From Cavia porcellus (Eukaryota; Chordata; Mammalia; Rodentia; Caviidae): DNA of 64,000 nt. The position numbers and the translations under genes were made by a program. The notes under the pieces were generated by a model. That model was given only the letters and a program-made list of their open reading frames with translations, made no database searches and had not been told where the DNA came from. This document shows, piece by piece, positions 53,887 through 64,000 of the stretch; within the stretch, counting starts at the first letter, position 1; each line of letters begins with the position of its first letter. The stretch covers positions 36,001,748 through 36,065,747 of the forward strand of contig NW_026947506.1 of the NCBI RefSeq assembly GCF_034190915.1, read 5' to 3'.

Positions 53887-53910
53887 CTACTTCTCTGGTT
53901 GATACTTATG

Positions 53911-54018
53911 CTACATCTCATTGATGACAAACCTGTTTAATAACACACTCAAGATTATTGAATGCCTATGTAATATGCACTTGCATTGTCCACATCGTAC
54001 AAAATCCCTCCACATGAC
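53911..54018 (-). pseudogene. USP42: USP42 pseudo-exon, USP domain (CMMCTMQAHITQAL region)
   Basis: After the acceptor CTACCTATCAG the minus strand reads CHVEGFCTMWTMQVHIT, stop (TAG where family members have Gln), AFNNLECVIKQ, then after a small deletion FVINEM in another frame. This follows USP42 wording (GFCMMCTMQAHITQAL ... FVINEM) closely. The donor end is decayed. Confidence 0.85.
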
Positions 54019-54659
54019 CTGATAGGTAGATGTGTGATACCTCCATATTAGCAAAATTTGACTAGACAGTAAACTGTAGATGAAAAGCATATTCCTGAAG
54101 GAAATAACAGTAGCATTGCTAGGGGTATGCAATGACCTATCTACTTTTATTTTTATTTAATTCTCTAAAAAACTGAAATGATAAATGTATATTGGTTCTA
54201 GTTCACAAGAGAGAAAGAATGACTCAGTTAAAAATTGGCCCAAGGCCACAAAGTCAGACTCAACTCATATGTTTCCTAGTTTCAAAGGTTGTAGCTATAG
54301 GAACTCTATACTGGAAAGATAAAGTTTTTCTTGTGCTACCATTAGTTTCAAATAGTGAAAGGATGTCTCCCGTAACAGGAGGTAGAAATTTCTATGTAAA
54401 TATTCTGGTTTTCTGGCCAGAATATATAGTTGTCTCTATTTATATCTTCTTCTTCTTTTAAAAAGTCTTTTAAAAATGTAATAAATGATTTCTAGTTCAT
54501 GTTATGTGGTAATGGTAACTAGTGGTTAGAGGCCAAATATATTTCTAAATATCCTACAAAGGATAAGACATCTTATAGCAAGGACTTACTGAGCCTCAAA
54601 TATCAGTAGGTTCCACCTAGACAAAACCTGTTCAGAATGTACTTAACAATAAAACTTTA

Positions 54660-55700
54660 AATTACTTAAAAGGAGCAAACTATTTCTAGTTGATTAAATC
54701 CAACAATTTAGAATTGTGGACTGTAAAGCAGAATCTCTGAGATGAAAAATGCACTACAGAGGATTAATGAGAGATTAGACACCACAAAAGACAACATTAG
54801 TGAACTTGAGGACACTCATTATGGATAGAAGATAACCATAATACTATATCAAGAGAAAAAAAGAGAACTTAACAGTGACAAGAGAGAAGTTTATCAGTGA
54901 GCTGTGGGACAATTTCAAGTTGTCCACATTATGCATTTAATTGCAGTCTGAAAGTAAAGAGATGGAACAAATATATTAAGAAATGCTTATCTACAAAAGA
55001 ACAACACAAGGAAGGTTCTTAGGGTGATGGAATGATTATCTGTTCTGAGATGAGGTGGTGGTTTACATGAATGATATACACGTGAGTTTTGTTTTTGAGG
55101 CAGGAGCTTGCTATTCTACCAGACTTTGAACTCAATTAGTGTAGCCTAAGCTGCCCTCAAACTCATGGCAATCCTTATGTCTCGGCTTCCTGAGTGCTGG
55201 GATTACAGGCATGTGCCACCATGCACTGCCATACGTGTCTTTAAATTCAAAGAACTTTACACACAGAAATGTTAATTTTATTCTGTGAAAGATATGCTTT
55301 TTTTAGATGACCAAAAGTTGTCTCAGTCTCATAGGAATAGTACATGCACATATTTAAGAATCTCAGTAAGCTCCCAGTAGAACTGCTTAAAACAAGTGAT
55401 GAAATCTTAAAAGCAGTTAGGAAAAAGCCCCATGCCACATATAGAAAGGAAGGGAAGGGAAAACTGGCAACAGAGTTCTCATCAGAAACAGCACAGACTA
55501 GAAGATCACGTGGTAGTATCTTTCAAATATTAAAAGGAAAATACGATGTCAGCACCTTTGATGAAGAAAAGATTTCCACAATTTGGGAACATGAAACAGA
55601 AGTAGTTTTCTCTGTTCCTTCTGCCATATTAAAAAAAAATCCTCAGAACTGTATTTTCAACAAACATAAAAAGACTGAAAGGCAGAGAGAAAAAGAGACG
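54660..55700 (+). mobile_element. Old HAL1/LINE-1 ORF1 remnant
   Basis: The coiled-coil-like part (GAGATGAAAAATGCACTACA, ACAACATTAGTGAACTTGAG) is at 54730-54830. The RNA-binding-like part at 55370-55560 reads LLKTSDEILKAVRKKPHATY, then TEFSSETAQTRRSRGSIFQI, typical of LINE-1 ORF1. A B1 at 55090-55230 splits it. One 153-codon frame (55344-55805) survives over the second part. Confidence 0.7.
55090..55230 (-). repeat. B1 SINE, antisense
   Basis: TTGAGGCAGGAGCTTGCTAT, AGCTGCCCTCAAACTCATGG, CTGAGTGCTGGGATTACAGG and ATGTGCCACCATG. Confidence 0.88.
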
Positions 55701-55737
55701 TATTCAGTATCTCAGAATCTCCAAGCTGTGGTAGTGG

Positions 55738-55800
55738 TTTCTCTAATTTCTCTTTCTCTCTCTCTCTCCCTCTCTCTCTCTATCTTTCTCTCTCTGTATG
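55738..55800 (+). repeat. (TC)n simple repeat
   Basis: CTCTCTCTC tract with a few interruptions. Confidence 0.95.
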
Positions 55801-56021
55801 TGTGAAATAATCCAAAATTGGAACTGAGGAAGTCAATAACTTGGAAACACAAACAAATGCACACAACAAAGCCCTCAGAAAAAGCCTACCTGTTCTATCC
55901 AATCAAAGGATGAGGAAGGGGCAGCCTCGTGTGACAGATAAATTTAGAAAAAATTGTTCTATACTATATCATGTGTGCATGTATGTGCCCCACCCCAAAT
56001 ATTATGATACCTTTAAAAGCT

Positions 56022-56480
56022 TTTGAGACCACCTTTAAAAATCTTTCTGGCTGGGAAGGCACCACCCCTCCCAATTCCCAGAGACAGGGAATGGCTAAGG
56101 CAGAAACTCCACAAATTTAACACTCCAGGACCATGCCCCCTCCGTCTGGCCTGTACATACATGGGGACATTATTACTCTGCATGAATCAGCCCACGTCCA
56201 GGTCCCAGGCAGCCAAGGACCACGCCTGTGGCTTAGGGCCCACTAGAACTACTCAGATGAGCGGCGCCCATGATTAACCCTGCCCTGCTTTGCCCAACGC
56301 TGTCCTCTCATTCCTGTCTTCTGCTTCTTGACCACTCTGTGTCTTTCCTACACGGTCCTAGGTAGCACACCATGCCTCCTGTCTCCAGGATGTATAAATA
56401 CACTGAAACATATTTTTCGTAAGCCTCTCCTGTGCCTCCACCTAAAGCTGTTCCTGACTGACTATTATATAAAAGAACAG
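56022..56480 (+). repeat. Possible LTR
   Basis: The block starts TGAGACCACCTTTAAAAATC and is GC-richer than its flanks. It has a TATAAATA box at 56393-56400, followed by an R-like region rich in CCT (GCCTCTCCTGTGCCTCC). No clear CA end or target duplication was found. Confidence 0.35.
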
Positions 56481-57425
56481 CCACACTCTGCAGGGCAACT
56501 GTGACTCCAGCTCTACCCACACGTGCACTGCAGGGGCCTGGTGGAGAGCCTGGACTTCACTTGCCAGGCTCTAAGGAACCCAATCCAGCCCCTGGCACAG
56601 ATCTAAGGGAGATGGATTAGGAGCTGGAACTTTCCTCACAGTGTCTGTACGTCCCCCCAGCTCCACGCAGGTGAAGGTACGTGGAGCCAGCATGTCCACC
56701 CTCACCCAGTAACTCGGAGGTGTCCCTTCTAACCCCATCCCTCAGGGTCACAGTCAGGACCGTGTGGTAACAGAGCTACTCCCACTGCAGCGTCAGTGGG
56801 GACCCTGCAGAGATGCAACTTCCACTCTCACCCACAGCAGCAAGGGCCCCAAACCCCACTTTGAGCCAACAGAGACTGGAGAACCTGGGTTTCTATCTCA
56901 GCCTAACTTCACTTCCTCTGCTTAAGCAGTGTCAGAAAAGCTGGCTAAAGCAGAGGTTAGATAGACCCAGGGTCTCATAATATAAGGCAAAGATGCCCAG
57001 TTTCAAATGAAAAATCCTTCACTATACCAAGAACCAAAAATTCCTCAAACAAAAATTATAATACTTCCTGACCCATTCCTAAGTGTATGTAGAAAAAATA
57101 TTTGAAACAATTATAACTTAAGATAGTAAAGGCACAAAAACATATAATACTTCTAAACTTCCCTCAAACTGATAAAATGACAATACCAACAGACTGATAA
57201 ATTATGTATGTATGATGTAATACCTAGAGAAATACACAGAAATACATTAAAAAAATAAATAAAAACATAAATATAAAAAGTATTCATGTATCCCACAAGG
57301 TGTAGAAGTAAAAAAAAAAAAAAAGAGAACAAACAAAAAACAATGTAAAAATGACACATTAAACCTTGGTATAATCCTCTTAACTCTTAAATTTTAGATA
57401 TACCAATTAGAGACACAGGTTAAAA
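56481..57425. other. No genes or repeats recognised
   Basis: GC-richer until about 56950, then AT-rich with an A run at 57311-57324. Several 60-codon frames are not supported by any motif. Confidence 0.5.
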
Positions 57426-57429
57426 GTGC

Positions 57430-57608
57430 ATGGTGTTCATACCTGTAAATCCTACACTCTGGAGGCTGAGCCAGAAGGATCACAAGTTAGTGCCTGGACT
57501 GCACAGCTGAACAAGACCCTGTTTCAAAATGAAAAGTGAAAAATGGGCTGATGAAAAATAGCTCAGTGCAAAGGCCCTGGGTTCAGTTCCCAAGAGCATA
57601 TAAATAAA
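57430..57608 (+). repeat. B1+ID dimer (B1-dID type)
   Basis: B1 half (CATGGTGTTCATACCTGTAA, CTGGAGGCTGAGCCAGAAGG) and ID half (AAATGGGCTGATGAAAAATA, AGGCCCTGGGTTCAGTTCCC). Confidence 0.75.
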
Positions 57609-57954
57609 TGACACAGATTGACAAAATGGATTTTAGGAAGTGTTCCAATCGTATGCTCTCTATAACAAACTGCATTAAAATGTAATGCTACAGGCAGGCT
57701 GAAAGTAAAGGAATGAAAAAGATATATTATGCAGCTATTACTTGAAAAAAGAAAGGAAGAAAAAAGTCCATTTTAAGGTCAGATAAAGTTAGACTGCTAC
57801 AGACCAAAGCTCTGGGTTCAATCTCCAATATTGAATGATTGAATGAATGGATGAATGAATGACACAGACGGACAAAGTGGGCAGAGAGAGGGACATTATA
57901 TATTTAATGTAATTGGTGCATTACATATTTAAGAGTCAATCCATTAAGACACCG

Positions 57955-58160
57955 GTCTTGCAAGATGTGGTGGCAGCTGCATGTAGTCTCAACTATTTGG
58001 TAGGCAGAAGCAGGAGGATCACAAATTTGAGCCCAGCCTTGGAAACTTAGCATCACCGTTTCAAAATCTGAAAAGGGCTGCTTTAGCTCAGTGGGAGTAC
58101 ACTTGCCCACCTGTAAAGGCCCTGAGTTCAATCATCAGTACCCCCATAAAAAAAAGAAAA
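57955..58160 (+). repeat. B1+ID dimer (B1-dID type)
   Basis: B1 half (AAGATGTGGTGGCAGCTGCA, AGAAGCAGGAGGATCACAAA) and ID half (AAAGGGCTGCTTTAGCTCAG, AGGCCCTGAGTTCAATCATC) with an A-rich tail. Confidence 0.8.
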
Positions 58161-58437
58161 GAAAGAACAAAGACATGGTAATCTTAAATGTGTTTGTACC
58201 AAACGACAAAGCTGAAAATTACATGAATGAAACTCAAAACTGAGAGGAAACAAAGAAGGTTTGAGGTAGATGGAAACAATATATATCCTTTAATGAATAA
58301 TAATTCAAAGCATAATCATAAAATATATTGAAAAATGCAGCAATATTCTCAGCTGCAAAATCAAATCAACATTTATAGAATATTCCATCCACCAAGAGCA
58401 GAATATACATTTGTTTCAGAGACCTCAAAAATTTAAA

Positions 58438-58530
58438 TTGGTACACCTGTCATCCCAGCACTCGGGAGACTGAGGCAGGAGGATCTCTGAGTTTGAGGGC
58501 AGCCTGAACTACATAGATTCTGTCTCAAAA
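58438..58530 (+). repeat. B1 SINE
   Basis: GGTACACCTGTCATCCCAGC, ACTGAGGCAGGAGGATCTCT and TGAACTACATAGATTCTGTC. Confidence 0.85.
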
Positions 58531-58539
58531 AAGAAAGAA

Positions 58540-58584
<45 letters not shown>

Positions 58585-58604
58585 AAAAGAAAGGAAGGAA
58601 GAAA
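58531..58604 (+). repeat. (GA)n/(GAAA)n simple repeat
   Basis: A purine tract of GA dinucleotides and GAAA, between a B1 tail and the LINE-1 monomers. Confidence 0.95.
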
Positions 58605-59240
58605 GGCATTCTGCCTCGTGAGCTGAGGGTGCACACAGTGATTTACAGCGCACATGGAAGCCTTGGGACGTTGCTCTGAGACTGGCCAAGGCCCCACCCA
58701 GCATAATCAAAGGATGCATTGGGCACTTCCCAATGACATCCAGTGGTTTGCAATTGCCTGCATTCTGCCTTGTGAGCCAAAAGTGTGCTCAGTGATCTCC
58801 AGCCTAAGGAGAAAGTTTGGCATGTTGCTCCAAGACTGGTAAGTCCCCACCCAGCATCCCACATCACTGGATGACACCTTGGAAGGTTCCTCTAGGCTAT
58901 TTGAGCCCCACCCAATGACTCATGAGTAGCCACTGACCACCTGTGCTCCACCTTGCAAGCCAGAAAGGTGTATATCAATTTCCATCCCACAGGGAAGCTT
59001 TGGCATTGTCACTCCAAGACTGCATCCCACACTACCAGAGGATGCACCAGAAGGTCCCTCCAGGTCTATTTGGGCCTTGCCCACTGACTCCCGAGTGGCC
59101 CACAGCCACCTCATTCTGCTTCGCAAGCCAAAAGTTCATGCAGTGATTTCCATTCCATGGAGGAGTGTTGGTGCCTTGCTTTGAGACCGCTAAGACCCCA
59201 CCCAGCAATTTCAAGTGGCTGGGAGCCACTTGGTAAGGTC
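58605..59240 (+). promoter_or_regulatory. LINE-1 5' UTR monomer array, about four units of 155-185 bp
   Basis: GCATTCTGCCTCGTGAGC-like starts recur near 58605, 58760, 58945 and 59112, each followed by CAGTGATTT-like, GCTTTGGCATTGTCACTCCA-like and CCCCACCCAGCA-like words. The units resemble, at low identity, the monomers at 41165-41705. Confidence 0.8.
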
Positions 59241-62200
59241 TGTCTAAGGACATTTACTCAACTGGGGAAGCTCCCTGCAATAGGGATACATATTCCCCAC
59301 CCAAGAAATAACTGAGACCTTGCCTTTGGCTTCCCTAAGGGAATATAGGAAAATGACAAAACAAAAGAGTAAAATGCAGTCTCAAACCTTCAGCCCATCT
59401 CTAGCAAGCACAGGAGACATGGACATCGAAGAAAATGTAAGCCATACACCTGAAACTCCTGCAGTGATAGCAACTGAGATAAAGAAACAACTCCAGGAAA
59501 CTGTAAAAGAACTCAGATCAGAAATAATCTTCCAGGTAAAAGAAGAAATGATAAATGTAATGAAAGAAATGCTGAACACATCTAATGAAGACATAGTTAA
59601 AAATTAGAGGAACAATGCAAAAAGATGGAAATGCTGAACGAACAATATAAGAAACAAATAGAATGCATGAAGCAGATTCAAAGAGATATACAGGAAATCA
59701 AAAATTTCATTGAAAGTTGGCAAAACTGCCTCAATGAAAGTGAAGATAGAATTTCAAACCTCGAAGACAAGATTGCAGCTAGTGAACGGGGAGGGAAAGA
59801 TCTTTTAAAAATAACAAGGAAAATAACATTCAACAGCTGCAAGACAATGCAAAGAAAAACTGCATAAGATGGATGTTGTATAAATGAAAAGGAAGGTGAC
59901 AATACAAACAATATTAAGAGGCTATTTGCAGAAGTAATAGCTGAAAATTGCCCAAACATGAGAATGGAAACTGACATACAGATAAGTAAAGCATATAGAA
60001 CTCCAACTAGAACTCCAACCAAAATAAAACCACATCCAGACAAATAATAATCACCATCCCAGAAACTAGCATAAGAACAGAATATTAAAAGCTATTAGTG
60101 AGAAGAGACAGACCACTTATAAAGGAAATCGTATCATAATCACAGCAGACTTCTGAACACAAACAATGAAGTCAAGAAGAACATGTAGTGAAGCATTTCA
60201 GATCCTAAATGAAATGACTTCCAACCCAGACTGAGGTACTCTGCAAAACTGTCCTTCAAAAGTGATGGAGAATTAAGAGACTTGCATGACAAAGAACAGC
60301 TCAAGAACTTCATGACCATCAAACCAATCCTGCAAAGAATACTGAAAGCCATTCTAGATAGACATAAGAAAAACCACTAAGCAAGGCAGACAGACTGAAA
60401 AGGTAAAAAAATCAACAGCAGATAGATAACATTTCAAAAATAAACCAATATTTATCAGTAACAACCATTAATGTAAATGGCCTCATTTCAACAATTAAAA
60501 GAATCAGACTGGAAGAATGGATCAAGAAACAACTTCCAACCATATGCTGTGTACAAGAAATTCATCTGACCCAAAATAAAACTCATAGACTGAAAGTCAA
60601 AGGATGGAAAACAATACTTCATGCAACAGGAACCCCGCCCCCCCAAAACCAGAAGTAGCTATTCTGTTTTCGGATGATATGAACTCCAAACTAAGAATGA
60701 TCAAAAGATATAAAGGTCACTACATAGTAGATAGGGAAAAACTTCAAGAAGAAGAGATAACAATCTTAAATATATATGCACCAAATTGGGAGCATCCAGC
60801 TACACAAAACAAATATTAACAGAAACGAAAAATCAAATAAGTAATAACACAATTATAGTGGGAGACGCTAATATCCCATTGATACAAAGAGACAGATCAA
60901 CTAGATAGAAAATCAGCAAAAAAAAAAAAAAAAAAAAAAAACAGAATTGAGTCACACCTGTGAATAAATGGACTTGGTGGACATATACAGACTGTTCCAC
61001 CAACATCAGAATATACATTCTTCTTAGCAGTACATGGGACATTCTCTAAAATAGATCACATACTATCCCACAGATATGCTTAAGTAAATGAAAAAGAATT
61101 GAATTTATCCCATGCATGTTATTGGATCATAACACCATGAAACTAGAAATTAATGACAAAAGAAACTGCAAAACACCCCACAAACTCATGGAAATTGAAT
61201 AATACACTCCTGAGCAATCAGTGGGTCACAGAGGAAATTAAAGAAGAAATTAAAGAATATCTACAGCAAATGAAAATACAAATACCTATGGGATGTAATT
61301 AAAGCAGTCCTCAGAAGAAAATTTATTTCAGTGAATTTCCACATCAGGAAAACAGAATGAACACAAATAACCTGATGCTACACCTCAAACATCTAGAAAA
61401 AGAAGAGCAAGTCAAGCCCAAAGCCAAAAGAAGGGAGGAAATCATATAGGTCAGACCAAAAATCAATGCAAAAGAGACTAAGAAGATAATACAAAGAATG
61501 TGAATCAAAAAGTTGGTTCTTTGAAAGCATTAAGTAAAATTGATAAGCCCCTAGCCAACCTTATCTTAAAAAGGAAAGAAAAAACTCAAATTCATGCAAT
61601 AAGGAATTAAAAAGGTGAAATCACTACAGACCCTATAGAAATACAGAAGATCATCAATAACTATTTTGAAAAACTCTACTGTCATATGCTTGATAACACA
61701 GAGGAAATGGGAAGATTCCTAGAAACATATGAATTACCAAAGCTGGATCAAGAAGATGTAAAACTGCTGAATAACCCAATTTCAATGAATGAAATTAAAA
61801 ATGTAATTAGAACCTTGCCAACAATAAAAGCCCCAGTCCAGATGGATTCACTGTGGAATTCTACAAGAAATTCAAAGAAGACTTAATGCCAACACTCTTC
61901 AAACTCTTTAATGTAAGCAAAAGGGAAACAATTCTCCCTAACTCATTCCTAGAATCAAGTATTACTCCAATACCAAACCAGAGAAAGACCCAACCAAAAA
62001 AGAGAACTATAGGCCAATCTCCCTAATGAACATAGATGTAAAAATTCTCAATAAAAAATTGACAAGCAAAATGCAGCAAATCATCAAGAAGATTATACAT
62101 CATGACCAAGAAGGATTCATCCCAGGAATGCAGGGATGGTTCAACATATGCAAATAAATAAATGTAATCCGCCATATCAATAGAGCCAAAAATAAGATTC

Positions 62201-63626
62201 ACATGATCATTTCTATCATCACATGATAAAAAGCTTTGATAAGGTCCAACACTCATTCATGGTAAGAACCTTACAGAAAATTGGAATAGATGAACTTTAC
62301 CTCAATCTGATAAAAGCCACCTATGACAAACCAACAGTCAGCATCATATTAAACAGCCAAAAACTGAAAGCCTTTACCCTAAAATCAGGAACAATACAAG
62401 GATGTCCATTATCACTACTCCTATTCAATATAGTGCTGGAAATACTAGCCATAGCAATTAGACAAGAGGGATAAATAAAAGGAATAAGGATAGAAGAAGT
62501 AGTTGAGTTATCATTATTTGCAGATCACATGATACTCTACATAGAAGACCCCCAAAACTTGATTGAAAGACTCCTAGGTGTAATAACTAAATTCAGTAAT
62601 GTAACTGGATACAAAGTCAACCCTCAAAAATCAATAGCATTCCTATACACAAACAACAAACTCACTGAGAGAGAAATAAGAAAAGCCACATCCTTCACAA
62701 TAGCATCCAAAAAATGAAATATTTAGGAATCAATCTAACAAAAGAAGTAAAAGATCTATTCAGGGAAAATTATAATACTCTGAAAAAAGAAATAGAGAAT
62801 CTCAGAAAATGGAAAGACATTCTTTGTTCATGGGTAGGAAGAACAAATATTGTGAAAATGGCCAATCTCCAAAATTGTTGTACAGATTTAATGCAATCCC
62901 AATCAAAATACCACTTGCAAACCCCACAGGTCTAGAGAAATCACTCCTAAAATTCATCTGGAACCAGAAGGGACCTAAAATAGCAAAGGCAATTCTAAGC
63001 AACAAGGGCAAGGCAGGAGGCATCACAATCCCTGACTTGTACAAAGCTACTGTAATAAAATCTGCATGGTACTGGAATAAAAAAAGACCTGAAGGTCAAT
63101 GGAACAGATTAGAAGATACAACTATAACTACAAACTCACTCAGCCACCTTATCTTTGATAAAGGGACCAAACATGTTCAGTGGAAGAACGACAGTCTCTT
63201 TAATAAATGGTGCTGGAAAAACTGGCTCTCCATATACTGAAAACCAAAACTAGACCCATGCCTGTCCCCATGTAATAAACTAAAGTCAAAATGGATCAAA
63301 AACCTAAATATAAAAACAGAAACACTAAATCTTCAGGAAGACAAAGTAGGTAGAAATCTTGAATACATAGGGGTAGGTAGAGAATTCATGATCAAAAATC
63401 AAACTGCATGGGAAGTACTTCCCAGAATCAATAACTGGGATCATATCTTATTAAAAAGTTTTTGTATGTCTAAAGAAATCTTCAACAGACTAAAAAGGAA
63501 ACCCATGAATTTAAAAAAAAATCTTTATCAACTCTCCCTCAGACAAAGGACTTCTGTCTAGAACATATAAAGAACTAAAAAAAAACGAGACCCCTGAAAT
63601 TCAAAGACCCAATCCAAAAATGAGCA
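58605..63626 (+). mobile_element. Near full-length LINE-1, degenerate, truncated by an antisense insertion
   Basis: The order is: 5' UTR monomers (58605-59240), ORF1 (about 59353-60380) and ORF2 (about 60460-63600). ORF1 has the N-terminal start MTKQKSKMQSQTFSPSLAST, a coiled coil (ERGGKDLLKI) and the end ILDRHKKNH. ORF2 has an endonuclease (INVNG, QEIH, ILNIYAPN), reverse transcriptase ([20 protein letters not shown]) and C-terminus ([20 protein letters not shown]). Stops and shifts break both frames. The C-terminal end is cut at 63626 by another L1-family 3' tail. Confidence 0.88.
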
Positions 63627-64000
63627 TCTTATTTATTTATTTATTTAATTTTATTTAAGGAGAAAAGAAAAAAAAAAGCAGAGAAAGGGTATAAGTTATA
63701 CAGATTTGCAGAAAAAAAAATGAACAGTAGGAAATCACTAGTTAATGGATTACATATTGTCATCTTAGAAATAATTGTTCAAGTCACAAAATTAAAGCTT
63801 GTAAAGTGGACATTCCATCAATGATACTGCAAACAGTTCTGTTCAATGATCCAATAAAACTCTGTGATATCATATTCTATCTTATACATTTAAATATACA
63901 TGCAGTTATATAGTTTAGAGCACTTTCTTTTCCTCTCTTTTGTACAATGACTATTACACATTTTGGGTTTCATTGCTCTCACGGTTCTTATTACTTTTTT
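63627..64000 (-). mobile_element. L1-family 3' tail, antisense, running off the window
   Basis: From TTTATTTAAGGAGAAAAGAA the plus strand matches 36775-37125 closely (ACAGTAGGAAATCACTAGTT, TTTTGTACAATGACTATTAC). The element is minus sense and its 5' part lies beyond the window. A (TTTA)n stretch marks its poly(A) end. Confidence 0.85.

Larger units (their letters stand above)
29906..54018 (-). pseudogene. USP42: USP42 unprocessed pseudogene (decayed ubiquitin-specific protease 42 gene), 3' portion
   Basis: USP42 is a nuclear deubiquitinase with an N-terminal USP catalytic domain and a long basic C-terminus. Seven exon-like remnants lie in the correct order on the minus strand at 53911-54018, 51760-51851, 50825-50880, 49275-49340, 47552-47632, 33472-34181 and 29906-33356. 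Most keep intron-exon signals, so this is not a retrocopy. Six of the seven are broken by stops, frameshifts or insertions; exons for the catalytic His region and the Cys box were not found, and LINE-1 DNA fills that space. USP42 lies tail to tail with CYTH3 in human as I recall, so the copy sits at the expected locus. Identity rests on family knowledge of USP42 wording; an alignment would test it. Confidence 0.85.

Noticed and set aside
55344..55805. New 153-codon protein gene
   Set aside because: Sequence follows LINE-1 ORF1 wording and ends in translated TC microsatellite (repeated Ser-Leu).
58433..58719. Ser/Leu-repeat ORFs on the minus strand
   Set aside because: Translation of the (GA)n microsatellite and a B1 SINE.
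60919..60943. Poly(A) run as the end of a transcript or retrocopy
   Set aside because: It lies inside LINE-1 ORF2 with matching sequence on both sides; a homopolymer expansion.

Overview
This is nuclear DNA from a mammal, almost certainly a rodent. It carries GT-AG spliced exons of a vertebrate gene, many tRNA-derived ID-type SINEs, B1-type (7SL) SINEs, B1+ID dimers (B1 half first, as in B1-dID), MaLR-type LTRs and several LINE-1 copies. The abundant ID family with a GATAAAAAGGAAAAAGAC-like tail, together with B1-dID dimers, fits a non-murid rodent (hystricomorph or squirrel-like) better than mouse or rat. I cannot name the species.

Left third (1-24,045, + strand): the 3' part of CYTH3 (cytohesin-3/GRP1), an ARF guanine nucleotide exchange factor. 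Ten coding exons, a 3-nt microexon and the whole 3' UTR can be placed. They encode the end of the N-terminal region, the complete Sec7 domain, the PH domain and the C-terminal basic tail. The reading phase agrees at every junction and there is no internal stop. The first exons (coiled-coil region) lie upstream of the window.

Right two thirds (24,045-64,000): on the minus strand, tail to tail with CYTH3, is a broken copy of USP42 (ubiquitin-specific protease 42). At least seven exon remnants lie in collinear order from about 54.0 kb down to 29.9 kb. Most keep recognisable splice sites, but all except one carry stops, frameshifts or insertions. CYTH3 and USP42 are also convergent neighbours in human, as I recall, so this looks like decay of the resident gene or of an unprocessed duplicate, not a retrocopy. 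The remnants are separated and interrupted by LINE-1 DNA: a mosaic of minus-strand elements at 34.4-41.7 kb, another minus-strand element at 42.4-45.5 kb, and a plus-strand element at 58.6-63.6 kb. Two of these keep tandem monomer arrays in the 5' UTR. One segment (37.5-38.7 kb) has LINE-1 ORF1 joined directly to a tandem-repeat 3' UTR without ORF2, as in half-L1 (HAL1) elements. A related composite repeat without ORFs occurs at three sites.

No bacterial-type operons, CRISPR arrays, tRNA genes or rRNA genes were found. The functional content is CYTH3. The main surprises are the dead USP42 locus, the regulated microexon and Pumilio-type site cluster of CYTH3, and the half-L1-like and ORF-less L1-related elements. 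SINE and LINE boundaries are read by eye and should be taken as good to about 10-30 bases.
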